Source: Bacteroidota bacterium
GTDB taxonomy: Bacteria; Bacteroidota; Bacteroidia; Chitinophagales; LD1
Direction of reading: 5' to 3'
DNA: 64,000 nucleotides
NCBI GenBank assembly: GCA_947479455.1
Contig: CANJZE010000001.1
Span: 1 to 64,000, forward strand
The notes below the pieces were generated by a model. The model was given only the letters and a program-made list of their open reading frames with translations, was not told where the DNA came from and did not search any database. How positions within the stretch are numbered: position 1 is the first letter of the stretch; each line of letters starts with the position of its first letter. Positions 1 through 7,740 of this stretch are shown here, piece after piece. Both the position numbers and the translations under genes were made by a program.

Positions 1-100
1 AACGCGCTACTAAAAGCAGCGCGCTTGGACTATTCCAGTCGGTTGAGTTATCCCTTCTTGAGTTGCTTCCCAGCAGAGCTCAAGTCCGTTTCACTCAACG
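1..100 (-). other. Stack of hairpins at the left edge, candidate end of a structured RNA
   Basis: Three hairpins follow each other: CGCGCT/AGCGCG (3-8 with 18-23), GACT/AGTC (28-31 with 37-40), and a nested stem made of GTTGAGT/ACTCAAC (42-48 with 93-99), CTTGAG/CTCAAG (57-62 with 79-84) and TGCT/AGCA (64-67 with 72-75). Read on the minus strand the inner loop is GGGA, a GNRA tetraloop, so the minus strand is the likelier RNA sense. I do not recognise the family, and the element is cut by the window edge. Alternatively, a plus-strand reading frame is open from base 3 to a stop at 153-155 and could be the tail of an unidentified gene. From 101 to 319 I see nothing else. Confidence 0.35.
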
Positions 101-319
101 CAACAAAATTATATTTTTAAACCTGACACAGTTTATTGAACACTCCCTTAATTGAAGCAGCAAGAGCAGAAACATTAGTAGTTGTAAGAACAGAACAGAA
201 ATTCATTTCGCTGTGTGTGTTACACAAATTAAAAAAGAAATATTTGAAGCAGGAAATTTGAGGCAGAAAAAACAAAATGAAAATTTACCTGTGGCCATGT
301 ATTTTGTAGCTCGGTTCTT

Positions 320-350
320 TTTGCTTTTCTGAAATATTCTTACATATTTG
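320..350 (+). promoter_or_regulatory. Promoter of the rpmB operon
   Basis: A TTTG (-33 element) at 320-323 is followed after 19 bases by CATATTTG at 343-350, one mismatch from the Bacteroidota -7 consensus TAnnTTTG. The predicted transcript starts near 354 and leaves a leader of about 18 bases before the rpmB ATG at 372. Confidence 0.5.
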
Positions 351-371
351 CGCCCTCTTAAAAAGAAAGCT

Positions 372-614
372 ATGAGCAAAGTATGTGAATTAACCGGTAA
401 GAAGCCAATGTTTGGTCACTCAGTTTCTCACTCAAACGCAAAAACCAACCGTAAGTTTTTGCCTAATTTGAAGAAGAAGAAATTCTTTATTCAGGAATTA
501 GATGAGTGGGTAGAGTTGAAAGTGTCAACATCGGCATTGCGCACCATTAACAAAAAAGGTATCTATAACTACCTGAAAGATTTGAGCAAGAAAGGCGAAA
601 TCAAATTGAACTAA
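372..614 (+). CDS. rpmB: 50S ribosomal protein L28
   Basis: An 80-aa basic protein of the large ribosomal subunit. It starts MSKVCELTGKKP and contains the family pattern HSNAKTNRKFLPNLKKKKF around residues 20-38; the length is normal for L28. The reading frame can be extended upstream to a TTG at 348, but that codon overlaps the -7 element, and the ATG at 372 gives the standard L28 N-terminus. It heads a ribosomal cluster, with rpmG 20 bases downstream and a DUF4295 gene after that, an arrangement conserved across Bacteroidota. Confidence 0.97.
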   Translation: MSKVCELTGKKPMFGHSVSHSNAKTNRKFLPNLKKKKFFIQELDEWVELKVSTSALRTINKKGIYNYLKDLSKKGEIKLN

Positions 615-634
615 TTTAATAGAACTATAAACCG

Positions 635-823
635 ATGGCAAAGAAATCAAAAGGCAACCGCATACAGGTTATACTGGAATGCACTGAGCAAAAAGAAACG
701 ACTGTTCCCGGAACAAGCCGTTATATGACTTACAAAAACCGTAAGACAACCACTGAGCGTTTGGAATTGAGAAAGTTCAATCCGAATTTGAAGAAGGTAA
801 CATTGCATAAAGAAATTAAATAG
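635..823 (+). CDS. rpmG: 50S ribosomal protein L33
   Basis: A 62-aa large-subunit protein. It carries the L33 signature: an N-terminal basic strand ([20 protein letters not shown]), then [19 protein letters not shown] and a lysine-rich end. Only one cysteine (in LECTEQ) remains in the region where zinc-binding L33 forms have CxxC pairs, so this is a C-minus, zinc-independent type. It lies 20 bases after rpmB and 9 bases before the DUF4295 gene, in the same transcript. Confidence 0.97.
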   Translation: MAKKSKGNRIQVILECTEQKETTVPGTSRYMTYKNRKTTTERLELRKFNPNLKKVTLHKEIK

Positions 824-832
824 TAAAACACC

Positions 833-1003
833 ATGGCAAAAATTTCAAAGAACGCGAGAACAGACCGTGCTACAGTAGCAGGTTCTAAAGATTACGTTAA
901 AGTAATTAAGGCGGTAAAATCAAAAACAAACAATTACTCTTTTTTAGAGAAGATTGTTCACAAGGATAAAGTGCAGGATTTTCTTGCAGGTAAAGAAGTT
1001 TAA
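833..1003 (+). CDS. DUF4295 family small basic protein
   Basis: A 56-aa protein beginning MAKISKNARTDRATVAGSKD and ending FLAGKEV. The sequence fits the DUF4295 family, which in Bacteroidota almost always follows rpmB and rpmG. Its small size, lysine content (about one residue in five) and place in a ribosomal operon point to a ribosome-associated role specific to this phylum; that role is inferred from context. The ATG is 9 bases after the rpmG stop, and an intrinsic terminator follows 25 bases after its own stop, so it closes the operon. Confidence 0.9.
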   Translation: MAKISKNARTDRATVAGSKDYVKVIKAVKSKTNNYSFLEKIVHKDKVQDFLAGKEV

Positions 1004-1027
1004 TTCAGCTTGGAAAAATTATTTCAT

Positions 1028-1058
1028 AAAGCATCTTTCAACAGAGAGATGCTTTTTT
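1028..1058 (+). terminator. Intrinsic terminator after the rpmB-rpmG-DUF4295 operon
   Basis: The stem AAAGCATCT/AGATGCTTT has a 10-base loop and runs into six T residues. It separates the ribosomal operon from ftsY. Confidence 0.85.
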
Positions 1059-1071
1059 AGTTTTTAAGAAA

Positions 1072-2028
1072 ATGGGACTATTCAGTTTTTTTACGAAAGA
1101 AAAGAAAGACGACCTCGACAAAGGTTTGGAAAAAACCAAAGAAGGTTTTTTTTCAAAAATTACCCGTGCGGTTGCGGGTAAAAGCACGATTGATGAGGAG
1201 GTGCTTGATAAATTAGAAGAGGCCTTGGTGTCGTCAGATGTCGGCTTGCAAACTACTGTCAAAATAATCAAGCGCATTGAAGCGCGCGCGGCAAAAGACA
1301 AGTTTGTTACCACTGTCGAAATGAATCAACTCATTAAAGAAGAGATTGAAAATATTCTGGCGGAAAACAAAAATGTAGATTCAGAAAATTTCGATACCCC
1401 AGCCGATAAGAAACCTTATGTAATAATGGTGGTGGGTGTAAACGGTGCGGGTAAAACAACTACCATAGGCAAACTCTCTCACCAGTTTAAGAACAACGGA
1501 AAGAAAATTTTATTAGGCGCAGCAGATACCTTTCGCGCTGCTGCTGTTGACCAGTTAGAAGTTTGGGCAAAGCGCAGCGATGTGGAAATGGTGCGCGGAC
1601 AACACAATGCCGACCCGGCTTCGGTGGCTTATCAGGCAATTGAACGCGGGGTGGCTATTGGAGCCGATGTGGTGATTATTGATACCGCAGGTCGCTTACA
1701 CAACCGCATTGATTTAATGAACGAGTTGAGCAAGATTAAAAAGGTAATGCAGAAAATAATTCCTGATGCTCCGCATGAAGTGCTGTTAGTGGTAGATGGT
1801 TCAACGGGGCAAAATGCTATTGAACAGGCGAAGCAATTTACGGCAGCTACTCAGGTTACCGCACTTGCCATCACAAAATTAGATGGCACAGCAAAGGGTG
1901 GAGTGGTGTTAGGAATCTCTGACCAGTTTCATATTCCGGTAAAGTATATTGGAGTGGGCGAGGCAATTGATAAACTACAGGTGTTCAATAAAAAACTTTT
2001 TGTGGAGACTTTATTTAAAGGAGCATAA
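1072..2028 (+). CDS. ftsY: Signal recognition particle receptor FtsY
   Basis: A 318-aa SRP GTPase that docks ribosome-nascent chain-SRP complexes at the inner membrane. After a short charged N-terminus and a four-helix N domain (about residues 25-100), the G domain shows GVNGAGKT at 122-129, the DTAGRL motif, and TKLDGTAKGG near the C-terminus. The acidic A domain of proteobacterial FtsY is missing, as is usual in Bacteroidota. The partner gene ffh is about 8 kb away in this window. rimO begins on the base after the ftsY stop, so the two are translationally coupled. Confidence 0.97.
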   Translation: MGLFSFFTKEKKDDLDKGLEKTKEGFFSKITRAVAGKSTIDEEVLDKLEEALVSSDVGLQTTVKIIKRIEARAAKDKFVTTVEMNQLIKEEIENILAENKNVDSENFDTPADKKPYVIMVVGVNGAGKTTTIGKLSHQFKNNGKKILLGAADTFRAAAVDQLEVWAKRSDVEMVRGQHNADPASVAYQAIERGVAIGADVVIIDTAGRLHNRIDLMNELSKIKKVMQKIIPDAPHEVLLVVDGSTGQNAIEQAKQFTAATQVTALAITKLDGTAKGGVVLGISDQFHIPVKYIGVGEAIDKLQVFNKKLFVETLFKGA

Positions 2029-3339
2029 GTGAAGACCAAGGCAATTAAAAAAGATAAGGTGAGTGTTATCACTCTCGGCTGTTCAAAAAACATTGTCGAC
2101 AGTGAGGTGCTGATGGGGCAATTGCAACATGGCGGCTATGATGTGCAGCATGATAAATGGAGTAAGGGAAGAAATATCGTTATCGTAAATACCTGTGGAT
2201 TCATTGACAGAGCAAAAGAAGAATCCATCAATACCATTATGGAATATGCCGATGCAAAAAATGCCGGCAAGATTGAGAAGTTGTATGTTACCGGTTGTCT
2301 TTCGCAGCGTTACAAGGATAATCTTGAAACAGAAATACCTGAAGTGGATGCCTTCTTCGGCACTATGGAATTGCCGCGTTTACTCAAAACTTTAAAAGTT
2401 GATTACAAACACGAATTGATTGGCGAACGTTTTCTAACGACCCCGCTTCATTATGCGTACATGAAAATTTCAGAAGGATGTAATCGCACGTGTTCTTTTT
2501 GTGCTATTCCTTTGATGCGTGGCAAACATATTTCGAGACCAATTGAAGAAGTAGTGAATGAAGCAAAGAAGCTTGCAGCACAAGGTGTAAAAGAGTTAAT
2601 GCTCATTGCACAGGAGTTGACTTTTTACGGGTTAGACATTTACAAGAAAAGAAGATTGCCTGAATTACTTGCCGAACTTTCGAAAGTAGAAGGCATTGAA
2701 TGGATTCGCTTGCATTATGCATATCCCGCGCAGTTTCCGATGGAAATTATTGATGCCATTGCAGAGAATGAGAAAGTTTGCAACTACCTCGATATGCCTT
2801 TGCAACATGCGGCTGATAATATTCTTACCGCTATGCGCAGAAATATTACCAACGCAGAAACACGTGAACTGATTCATAAAATCAGAGAACGTGTTCCTGA
2901 TATTGCAATTCGCACAACAATGCTTGTTGGCTTTCCGAACGAAACGGAAAGCGATTTTGATTCGTTGAAGAATTTCATCTCCGATATGCGCTTCGACCGC
3001 TTAGGGGTTTTTACTTATTCGCATGAAGAAAATACGCGCGCGCATGGTTTGGAAGACAATATTCCTCAGGAAGTGAAAGAACAACGCGCTGCTGAACTTA
3101 TGGGTGTGCAGGAAGGCATTTCGTTTGAGTTGAACCAGAAGAAAGTTGGGAATACTTATAAAGTTCTTTTTGATAGAAAAGAAGGTGGCTACTTTATTGG
3201 CAGAACAGAATTCGATTCCCCGGAAGTAGATAACGAAGTGTTGGTAGATGCAAAGAAACAATTCGCGCGTGTAGGTGACTTCGCAAATGTGAAAATTACC
3301 AGTGCCGAAGAGTTTGATTTGTACGGTGAACTTGTTTAA
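2029..3339 (+). CDS. rimO: Ribosomal protein S12 methylthiotransferase RimO
   Basis: A 436-aa radical SAM methylthiotransferase that adds a thiomethyl group to an aspartate of ribosomal protein S12. The N-terminal domain has the three conserved cysteines of its own iron-sulfur cluster (TLGCSKN, VNTCGF, VTGCLSQRY). The radical SAM motif is CNRTCSFC within EGCNRTCSFCAIPLMRGKH, and the C-terminal part has the size of a TRAM domain. The start is GTG at 2029, directly after the ftsY stop, with an AAAGGAG-like ribosome site inside the last ftsY codons. The closest relative, MiaB, modifies tRNA; the LGCSKN and MRGKH context favours RimO. Confidence 0.95.
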   Translation: MKTKAIKKDKVSVITLGCSKNIVDSEVLMGQLQHGGYDVQHDKWSKGRNIVIVNTCGFIDRAKEESINTIMEYADAKNAGKIEKLYVTGCLSQRYKDNLETEIPEVDAFFGTMELPRLLKTLKVDYKHELIGERFLTTPLHYAYMKISEGCNRTCSFCAIPLMRGKHISRPIEEVVNEAKKLAAQGVKELMLIAQELTFYGLDIYKKRRLPELLAELSKVEGIEWIRLHYAYPAQFPMEIIDAIAENEKVCNYLDMPLQHAADNILTAMRRNITNAETRELIHKIRERVPDIAIRTTMLVGFPNETESDFDSLKNFISDMRFDRLGVFTYSHEENTRAHGLEDNIPQEVKEQRAAELMGVQEGISFELNQKKVGNTYKVLFDRKEGGYFIGRTEFDSPEVDNEVLVDAKKQFARVGDFANVKITSAEEFDLYGELV

Positions 3340-3347
3340 TACATTTG
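3318..3347 (+). promoter_or_regulatory. Promoter of bshC
   Basis: TTTG at 3318-3321 and an exact -7 element TACATTTG at 3340-3347 are 18 bases apart. The -33 part lies inside rimO and the -7 part begins on the base after the rimO stop codon. Only four bases separate the -7 element from the bshC ATG, so the mRNA would start at or beside the start codon. Confidence 0.6.
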
Positions 3348-3351
3348 CCTT

Positions 3352-4938
3352 ATGCTTTCATTGCTTCAGCAAATTGAGTTGACCAAAACAGGAATTCTCC
3401 CTGCTTTAATCAGCGACTATCTTTCTGGTAAAGAATCTCTCTCTCATCTTTCCAAATATCCCTTCGAGCTCTCCGCTTTCAGAAAAATAATTGCTGATAA
3501 AGCAAATGACAATACCGATAGAAAACTACTGGTAGAAGTTCTGAATTACCAGTATTCCAATATTCCAACATTCCAAAAGGTTACTGATAATATCAAATCG
3601 TTTTTAGCGGATAATACTTTCACCGTTGTGGCTGCGCATCAACCGTGTTTGTTCATGGGTTCACTCTATAATATTTATAAAATTGCTTGTACCATCAACT
3701 TAACTATTCAACTCAAAAAAGAATTTCCTGAACAAAATTTTGTTCCTGTGTTTTGGCTGGGAACAGAAGACCACGATGTAGAAGAATTGAATCACGCCTT
3801 TGTCAATGGAAAGAAAATTGAATGGAATAAACCCGGCACAGGTGCTTCGGGAAGGTGGAAGACAGCTTCTATGCAAACTGTTATAGAGGAATTGAAATCA
3901 ACTTCAGCAAATGCAGAAATCATTACCATTCTCGAAAACGGATTGAAGCAATATGAAACCTTTGGAAAGTTCACGCAATATTTTGTGAATGAAATTTTCA
4001 AAGAGTATGGATTAGTAGTAATTGATGGCGATGATGTGCGATTGAAAAAGAAATTCAGCGCGGTTATAAAGGAGGAGGTGTTGAACTCGAAAGCAGTTGA
4101 AGTGTTGAAAGAGAATGTGGAGTTCCTCGAAACAAACTATAAAGCACAAGCAAAGCCGCGTGGCATTAATTTCTTTTACCTCGGTGAAAACTATCGCGAG
4201 CGAATCGTGTTTAATTCCACCTCACAGAAGTTTGAAGTAAATAATACTTCGATTGCTTTTTCGCGTGATGAAATCATTTCTGAAATAGAAAATCATCCCG
4301 AGCGTTTCAGCCCTAATGTGATTTATCGTCCGCTGTATCAAGAAATGATTTTGCCAAACTTGGCCTTCGTTGGCGGAGCGGGTGAGTTGAGTTACTGGTT
4401 AGAGCTGAAACCGTTGTTCCACTACTTCAAAGTAAATTACCCCATGCAGGTAATGCGCAACTCCGCAGCTATTATTAATGCTTCAGCTCAGAAAAAATTA
4501 GAAAAGCTAAATCTTAAAGCAGAAGATTTTTTTGGTGATATAGAGCAACTTATCAACCGTTATGTGCAACAAAATATGAATGCTGATTCAAATCTTACCA
4601 ATGAAAAGAAAAAGTTAGAAGAACTCTTTGATTCGATTCTGCTGAAAGCAGAATCGAGTGATGTTACCTTAAAGCAAAGTGCATCAGGAGAAAAACAAAA
4701 AGCAATTACTGCGCTTGAAAATTTAGAAGCTAAAATGTTGAAGGCTGAAAAACGTAAACAGGAAACCGCAGTCAATCAAATCAGAAGTATCCATGCAATT
4801 TTATTTCCTGATGGAGTTTTGCAAGAACGCAGAGAAAGCTTCATTCCGTATTACACTGCAGATTTTATCTCCGAAATAATTTTTAACAGCGATAGCTTTA
4901 AAAAATCATTCCTGTTTTACCTAAACGATAAAGTTTAA
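3352..4938 (+). CDS. bshC: Bacillithiol biosynthesis cysteine-adding enzyme BshC
   Basis: A 528-aa enzyme for the last step of bacillithiol synthesis, adding cysteine to glucosaminyl-malate. It shows the family's Rossmann-like core with VVAAHQPCLFMGSLYNIYK near residues 93-111 and the PVFWLGTEDHDVEELNH block after it, then a long C-terminal coiled-coil (roughly 380-490, rich in K, E and L). The length is typical. Residues 65-76 are encoded by a short tandem octamer repeat. The 3' end overlaps the convergent clpX gene by four bases. Bacillithiol use fits many Bacteroidota. Confidence 0.93.
   Translation: MLSLLQQIELTKTGILPALISDYLSGKESLSHLSKYPFELSAFRKIIADKANDNTDRKLLVEVLNYQYSNIPTFQKVTDNIKSFLADNTFTVVAAHQPCLFMGSLYNIYKIACTINLTIQLKKEFPEQNFVPVFWLGTEDHDVEELNHAFVNGKKIEWNKPGTGASGRWKTASMQTVIEELKSTSANAEIITILENGLKQYETFGKFTQYFVNEIFKEYGLVVIDGDDVRLKKKFSAVIKEEVLNSKAVEVLKENVEFLETNYKAQAKPRGINFFYLGENYRERIVFNSTSQKFEVNNTSIAFSRDEIISEIENHPERFSPNVIYRPLYQEMILPNLAFVGGAGELSYWLELKPLFHYFKVNYPMQVMRNSAAIINASAQKKLEKLNLKAEDFFGDIEQLINRYVQQNMNADSNLTNEKKKLEELFDSILLKAESSDVTLKQSASGEKQKAITALENLEAKMLKAEKRKQETAVNQIRSIHAILFPDGVLQERRESFIPYYTADFISEIIFNSDSFKKSFLFYLNDKV
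3551..3574 (+). repeat. Three octamers of the AGTATTCC type inside bshC
   Basis: AGTATTCC, AATATTCC and AACATTCC follow one another. They encode the segment YSNIPTF of BshC. The same kind of word occurs, on the other strand, in the intergenic hairpin at 49405-49477. Confidence 0.6.
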
Positions 4939-6167
4939 GCAGCGCGTAATTTGCTGATTTGAGCATCCTCCAGTTTCTCTTCTACAAAATCGCGGGTTAT
5001 AACAAACTCCTTCACATCTGCATCGGAAGGTAATTCATACATCACATCGGTAAAAGCAGCTTCGCAAATAGAACGAAGTCCACGAGCACCCAATTTGTAC
5101 TCGTAAGCTTTTTCTACGATGTAATCAATAGCATCATCATCATATGTAAGTTGAATACCATCGGCTTTGAAAATCTTCTGGTATTGTTTCAACAAAGCAT
5201 TCTTTGGTTCTGTAAGTATGGCACGAAGTGCCGGACGGTCGAGCGGGTCAAGATGAACCAACACAGGTAAACGACCTATCAATTCCGGTATTAAACCAAA
5301 GGTGCGCATATCGAGTGGCGAAATGTATTGAAGGAAATTATCCTTGTCAATATCTTTTTTGTCTTTCCCTTTTTTGAAACCAACTTTAGATTGGTTCATG
5401 CGCGATGCAATCAGTTTATCAATTCCTTCAAATGCTCCTCCGCAAATGAAAAGGATATTCGAGGTATCAACTTTTACTAATTTTTGTTCCGGATGTTTTC
5501 TTCCGCCTTGTGGTGGAACGAGTACTTCACTTCCTTCCAACAATTTCAACATGGCTTGCTGCACTCCTTCTCCGCTCACATCGCGAGTAATGCTCGGGTT
5601 ATCGCCTTTGCGGGCAATCTTATCTATTTCGTCAATGTATATAATGCCGTGTTGCGCAGCAGTAATATCATAATTACAAACTTGCAACAAACGTGAAAGA
5701 ATACTCTCTACATCCTCTCCTACATATCCGGCTTCGGTAAATACGGTAGCATCAACAATAGCAAACGGAACGTTCAGAAATTTGGCAATGGTTTTTGCGA
5801 GCAAGGTTTTACCTGTTCCCGTTTGACCAACCATTAAGATATTGCTCTTTTCAATTTCTACTTCATCGCTCTTGCTTTGGTTCAAACGTTTGTAGTGATT
5901 GTAAACAGATACAGAAATATATTTTTTGGCTTCATCCTGACCAATTACATAGCCATCCAAAAACTTTTTAATATCGCGCGGCTTAACTGAATTAGGTAAG
6001 TTGAATTGAAACTTTTTGTGTTTCTGAAATAACTCTTCATCGATAATTTGTTGCGCTTGCTGCACACAGTTTTCACAGATATGTCCTTCGATACCTGAAA
6101 TAAGAATTTGCGTTTCTTTTTTCTTTCGTCCGCAAAACGAACAAGATGGATCCATTTCTTTCTTCAT
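4935..6167 (-). CDS. clpX: ATP-dependent Clp protease ATP-binding subunit ClpX
   Basis: A 410-aa AAA+ unfoldase that delivers substrates to ClpP. The N-terminal zinc domain has CSFC (C9, C12) and CENC (C31, C34). The ATPase has Walker A GQTGTGKT at 114-121, the GYVGEDV pore loop near 147-153 and Walker B IIYIDEID ending at 182. The length is normal. clpP is not next to it here. An exact -7 element lies 28 bases upstream. The stop codon overlaps the convergent bshC stop. Confidence 0.98.
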   Translation of the reverse strand: MKKEMDPSCSFCGRKKKETQILISGIEGHICENCVQQAQQIIDEELFQKHKKFQFNLPNSVKPRDIKKFLDGYVIGQDEAKKYISVSVYNHYKRLNQSKSDEVEIEKSNILMVGQTGTGKTLLAKTIAKFLNVPFAIVDATVFTEAGYVGEDVESILSRLLQVCNYDITAAQHGIIYIDEIDKIARKGDNPSITRDVSGEGVQQAMLKLLEGSEVLVPPQGGRKHPEQKLVKVDTSNILFICGGAFEGIDKLIASRMNQSKVGFKKGKDKKDIDKDNFLQYISPLDMRTFGLIPELIGRLPVLVHLDPLDRPALRAILTEPKNALLKQYQKIFKADGIQLTYDDDAIDYIVEKAYEYKLGARGLRSICEAAFTDVMYELPSDADVKEFVITRDFVEEKLEDAQISKLRAA

Positions 6168-6194
6168 AATATTTTGTGTGATTCGAATGAACTA

Positions 6195-6202
6195 CAAATG
6201 TA
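6195..6202 (-). promoter_or_regulatory. -7 element upstream of clpX
   Basis: TACATTTG on the minus strand matches the TAnnTTTG consensus exactly, 27 bases before the clpX ATG. I see no clear TTTG at the -33 position. Confidence 0.45.
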
Positions 6203-6296
6203 GACGAATCAATTATAAGTGATACGGTTTAGCCTAACTAATTTCATTAAAAAGCCCGTGTATATTACAAGGAAAAATTAGTGTGTAATCGGTGAT

Positions 6297-7625
6297 TTAG
6301 ATATCGCGGTTTACATCAAAGTTTTCGAGGTAGTCAGCTACTCTGCGAACGAATGAACCGCCCAACGCACCGTCAATAATACGATGATCGTAACTATGCG
6401 ACAGGAACATCATGTGCCTGATACCAATCGTATCTCCTTGTTCTGTTTCAATAACAACAGGTTTCTTTTTTACTGCACCGGTAGCAAGAATTGCCACTTG
6501 TGGTTGAAGAATAACAGGAGTACCCATTACATTTCCAAAAGTGCCTACATTGGAAACGGTGTAAGTTCCTCCTTCAATTTCATCGGGCTTTAGTTTGCCT
6601 AAACGTGCGCGACCTGCAAGATCATTTACTTTTTTTGCTAAGCCAACAATGTTCAACAGGTCGGCATTTTTAATTACAGGCACAATCAAATTTCCTGATG
6701 GCAAAGCAGCAGCCATTCCTACATTGATATCTTTCTTCACCACAATATTAGTTCCATCTACCGATGAATTTACCAATGGAAAATCGCGTAAAGCTTTTAC
6801 AACCGCTTCAATAAATATTGGTGTGAAAGTCAAATTTTCGCCATATAAATCGTTGAACTTCTTCTTCACCTTATTGCGCCATAAAACAATATTGGTTACA
6901 TCGGCTTCCACAAAACTGGTAACGTGTGCCGAAGTATGTTTGCTCTTCACCATGTTATCGGCAATCAATCTGCGCATACGGTCCATTTCAATAATCTCTA
7001 CATTTCCACTATAAGATTTTGTTGAAACAACCTGAGTAGTTTCTACTTTAGGTTGAACTACTTCTATCCGTCTTATATTTTCTGTTGTCTCTCTTCCGTT
7101 GTCTGTTGTTCGCTTTTGCACATAAGCCAGAATATCTTTCTTAGTCACTCTTCCTTCGGCACCTGTGCCGTTCATAGATTCCAACTCGCTCATTGAAATT
7201 CCTTCCTGACGCGCAATGTTGAGCACCAGCGGAGAATAAAATCTATCGCTTGAAGTTGTAGGTTGCGGGTTGCGGGTTGCGGGTTGTACGAATTCTGATT
7301 TCTGATTTCTGATTTCTGATTTCACTTCCTGTTTACTGCCGCTGCTTACTTGTTTCATCCCGCTTTCCTTAGCGGGAGCTGCTGCTTCCGTCTCGAGCAC
7401 AGCCACCGCTTTGCCTACGGCCACCACATCGCCTTCATTGAAAAGAATTTTTTGAATGATTCCTGCCACTGGTGAAGGAACTTCTGAATCTACTTTATCA
7501 GTAGCAATTTCTAGCACTGCTTCATCTAATTTCACGGCATCGCCTTCTTTCTTCAACCATTTTAAAATAGTTGCTTCGGTAATGCTTTCGCCCATTTTGG
7601 GCATAATCAATTCAAATTTCGCCAT
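6297..7625 (-). CDS. 2-oxo acid dehydrogenase E2 component (dihydrolipoamide acyltransferase)
   Basis: A 442-aa core subunit of a pyruvate or branched-chain 2-oxo acid dehydrogenase complex. It has one lipoyl domain (residues 1-80, lipoyl lysine K44 in ATDKVDS), a peripheral-subunit-binding domain (about 130-168) and the acyltransferase domain ending with SYDHRIIDGA (H414, D418). The frame extends upstream to 7787, but the ATG at 7625 gives the canonical MAKFELIMPKMGES start and avoids overlap with the gene to the right. Both interdomain linkers are encoded by short repeats normally found between genes. pdhB and lipA lie 20 kb away in this window; which complex it serves is not decided by the sequence. 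Confidence 0.93.
   Translation of the reverse strand: MAKFELIMPKMGESITEATILKWLKKEGDAVKLDEAVLEIATDKVDSEVPSPVAGIIQKILFNEGDVVAVGKAVAVLETEAAAPAKESGMKQVSSGSKQEVKSEIRNQKSEFVQPATRNPQPTTSSDRFYSPLVLNIARQEGISMSELESMNGTGAEGRVTKKDILAYVQKRTTDNGRETTENIRRIEVVQPKVETTQVVSTKSYSGNVEIIEMDRMRRLIADNMVKSKHTSAHVTSFVEADVTNIVLWRNKVKKKFNDLYGENLTFTPIFIEAVVKALRDFPLVNSSVDGTNIVVKKDINVGMAAALPSGNLIVPVIKNADLLNIVGLAKKVNDLAGRARLGKLKPDEIEGGTYTVSNVGTFGNVMGTPVILQPQVAILATGAVKKKPVVIETEQGDTIGIRHMMFLSHSYDHRIIDGALGGSFVRRVADYLENFDVNRDI
7081..7109. repeat. TCTGTTGTCTCTC-type repeat inside the second E2 linker
   Basis: The words TCTGTTGTCTCTC and CCGTTGTCTGTTGT follow each other and encode residues of roughly 173-182 (TTDNGRETTE). The 13-mer TCTGTTGTCTCTC recurs in the pyrB-pyrR gap at 48728-48740. 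Confidence 0.5.
7261..7323. repeat. Two tandem heptamer arrays inside the first E2 linker
   Basis: GGTTGCG is repeated 3.7 times at 7261-7286 and TTCTGAT 4.4 times at 7293-7323. Both units are 7 bases, so a change in copy number would shift the frame of the E2 gene. They encode the stretch KSEIRNQKSEF to RNPQPTT. Confidence 0.85.
7349..7377. repeat. 29-bp dispersed palindromic element, copy 1 (in E2 coding region)
   Basis: The element begins CTTGTTTCATCCCGC and ends GCGGGA, forming a 6-bp stem TCCCGC/GCGGGA. A second copy at 48688-48716 differs at one base only. This copy is inside the lipoyl-to-binding-domain linker of the E2 gene. Confidence 0.8.
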
Positions 7626-7740
7626 TGCAGAATTTTTATCGCGGCTAAAATAAACTGATTGAGGTAAACGGCAAGTCATAGCACAGATAGAAAGCAGGTT
7701 ATCATTGATGACCATCTGCTTTCCGTTTTTCAATCTGTTT

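Noticed and set aside
42..99. Integron attC-like core pair GTTGAGT...ACTCAAC
   Set aside because: The attC site has the order RYYYAAC...GTTRRRY. Here the order is the opposite, and being a palindrome it is the opposite on both strands. No integrase is present.
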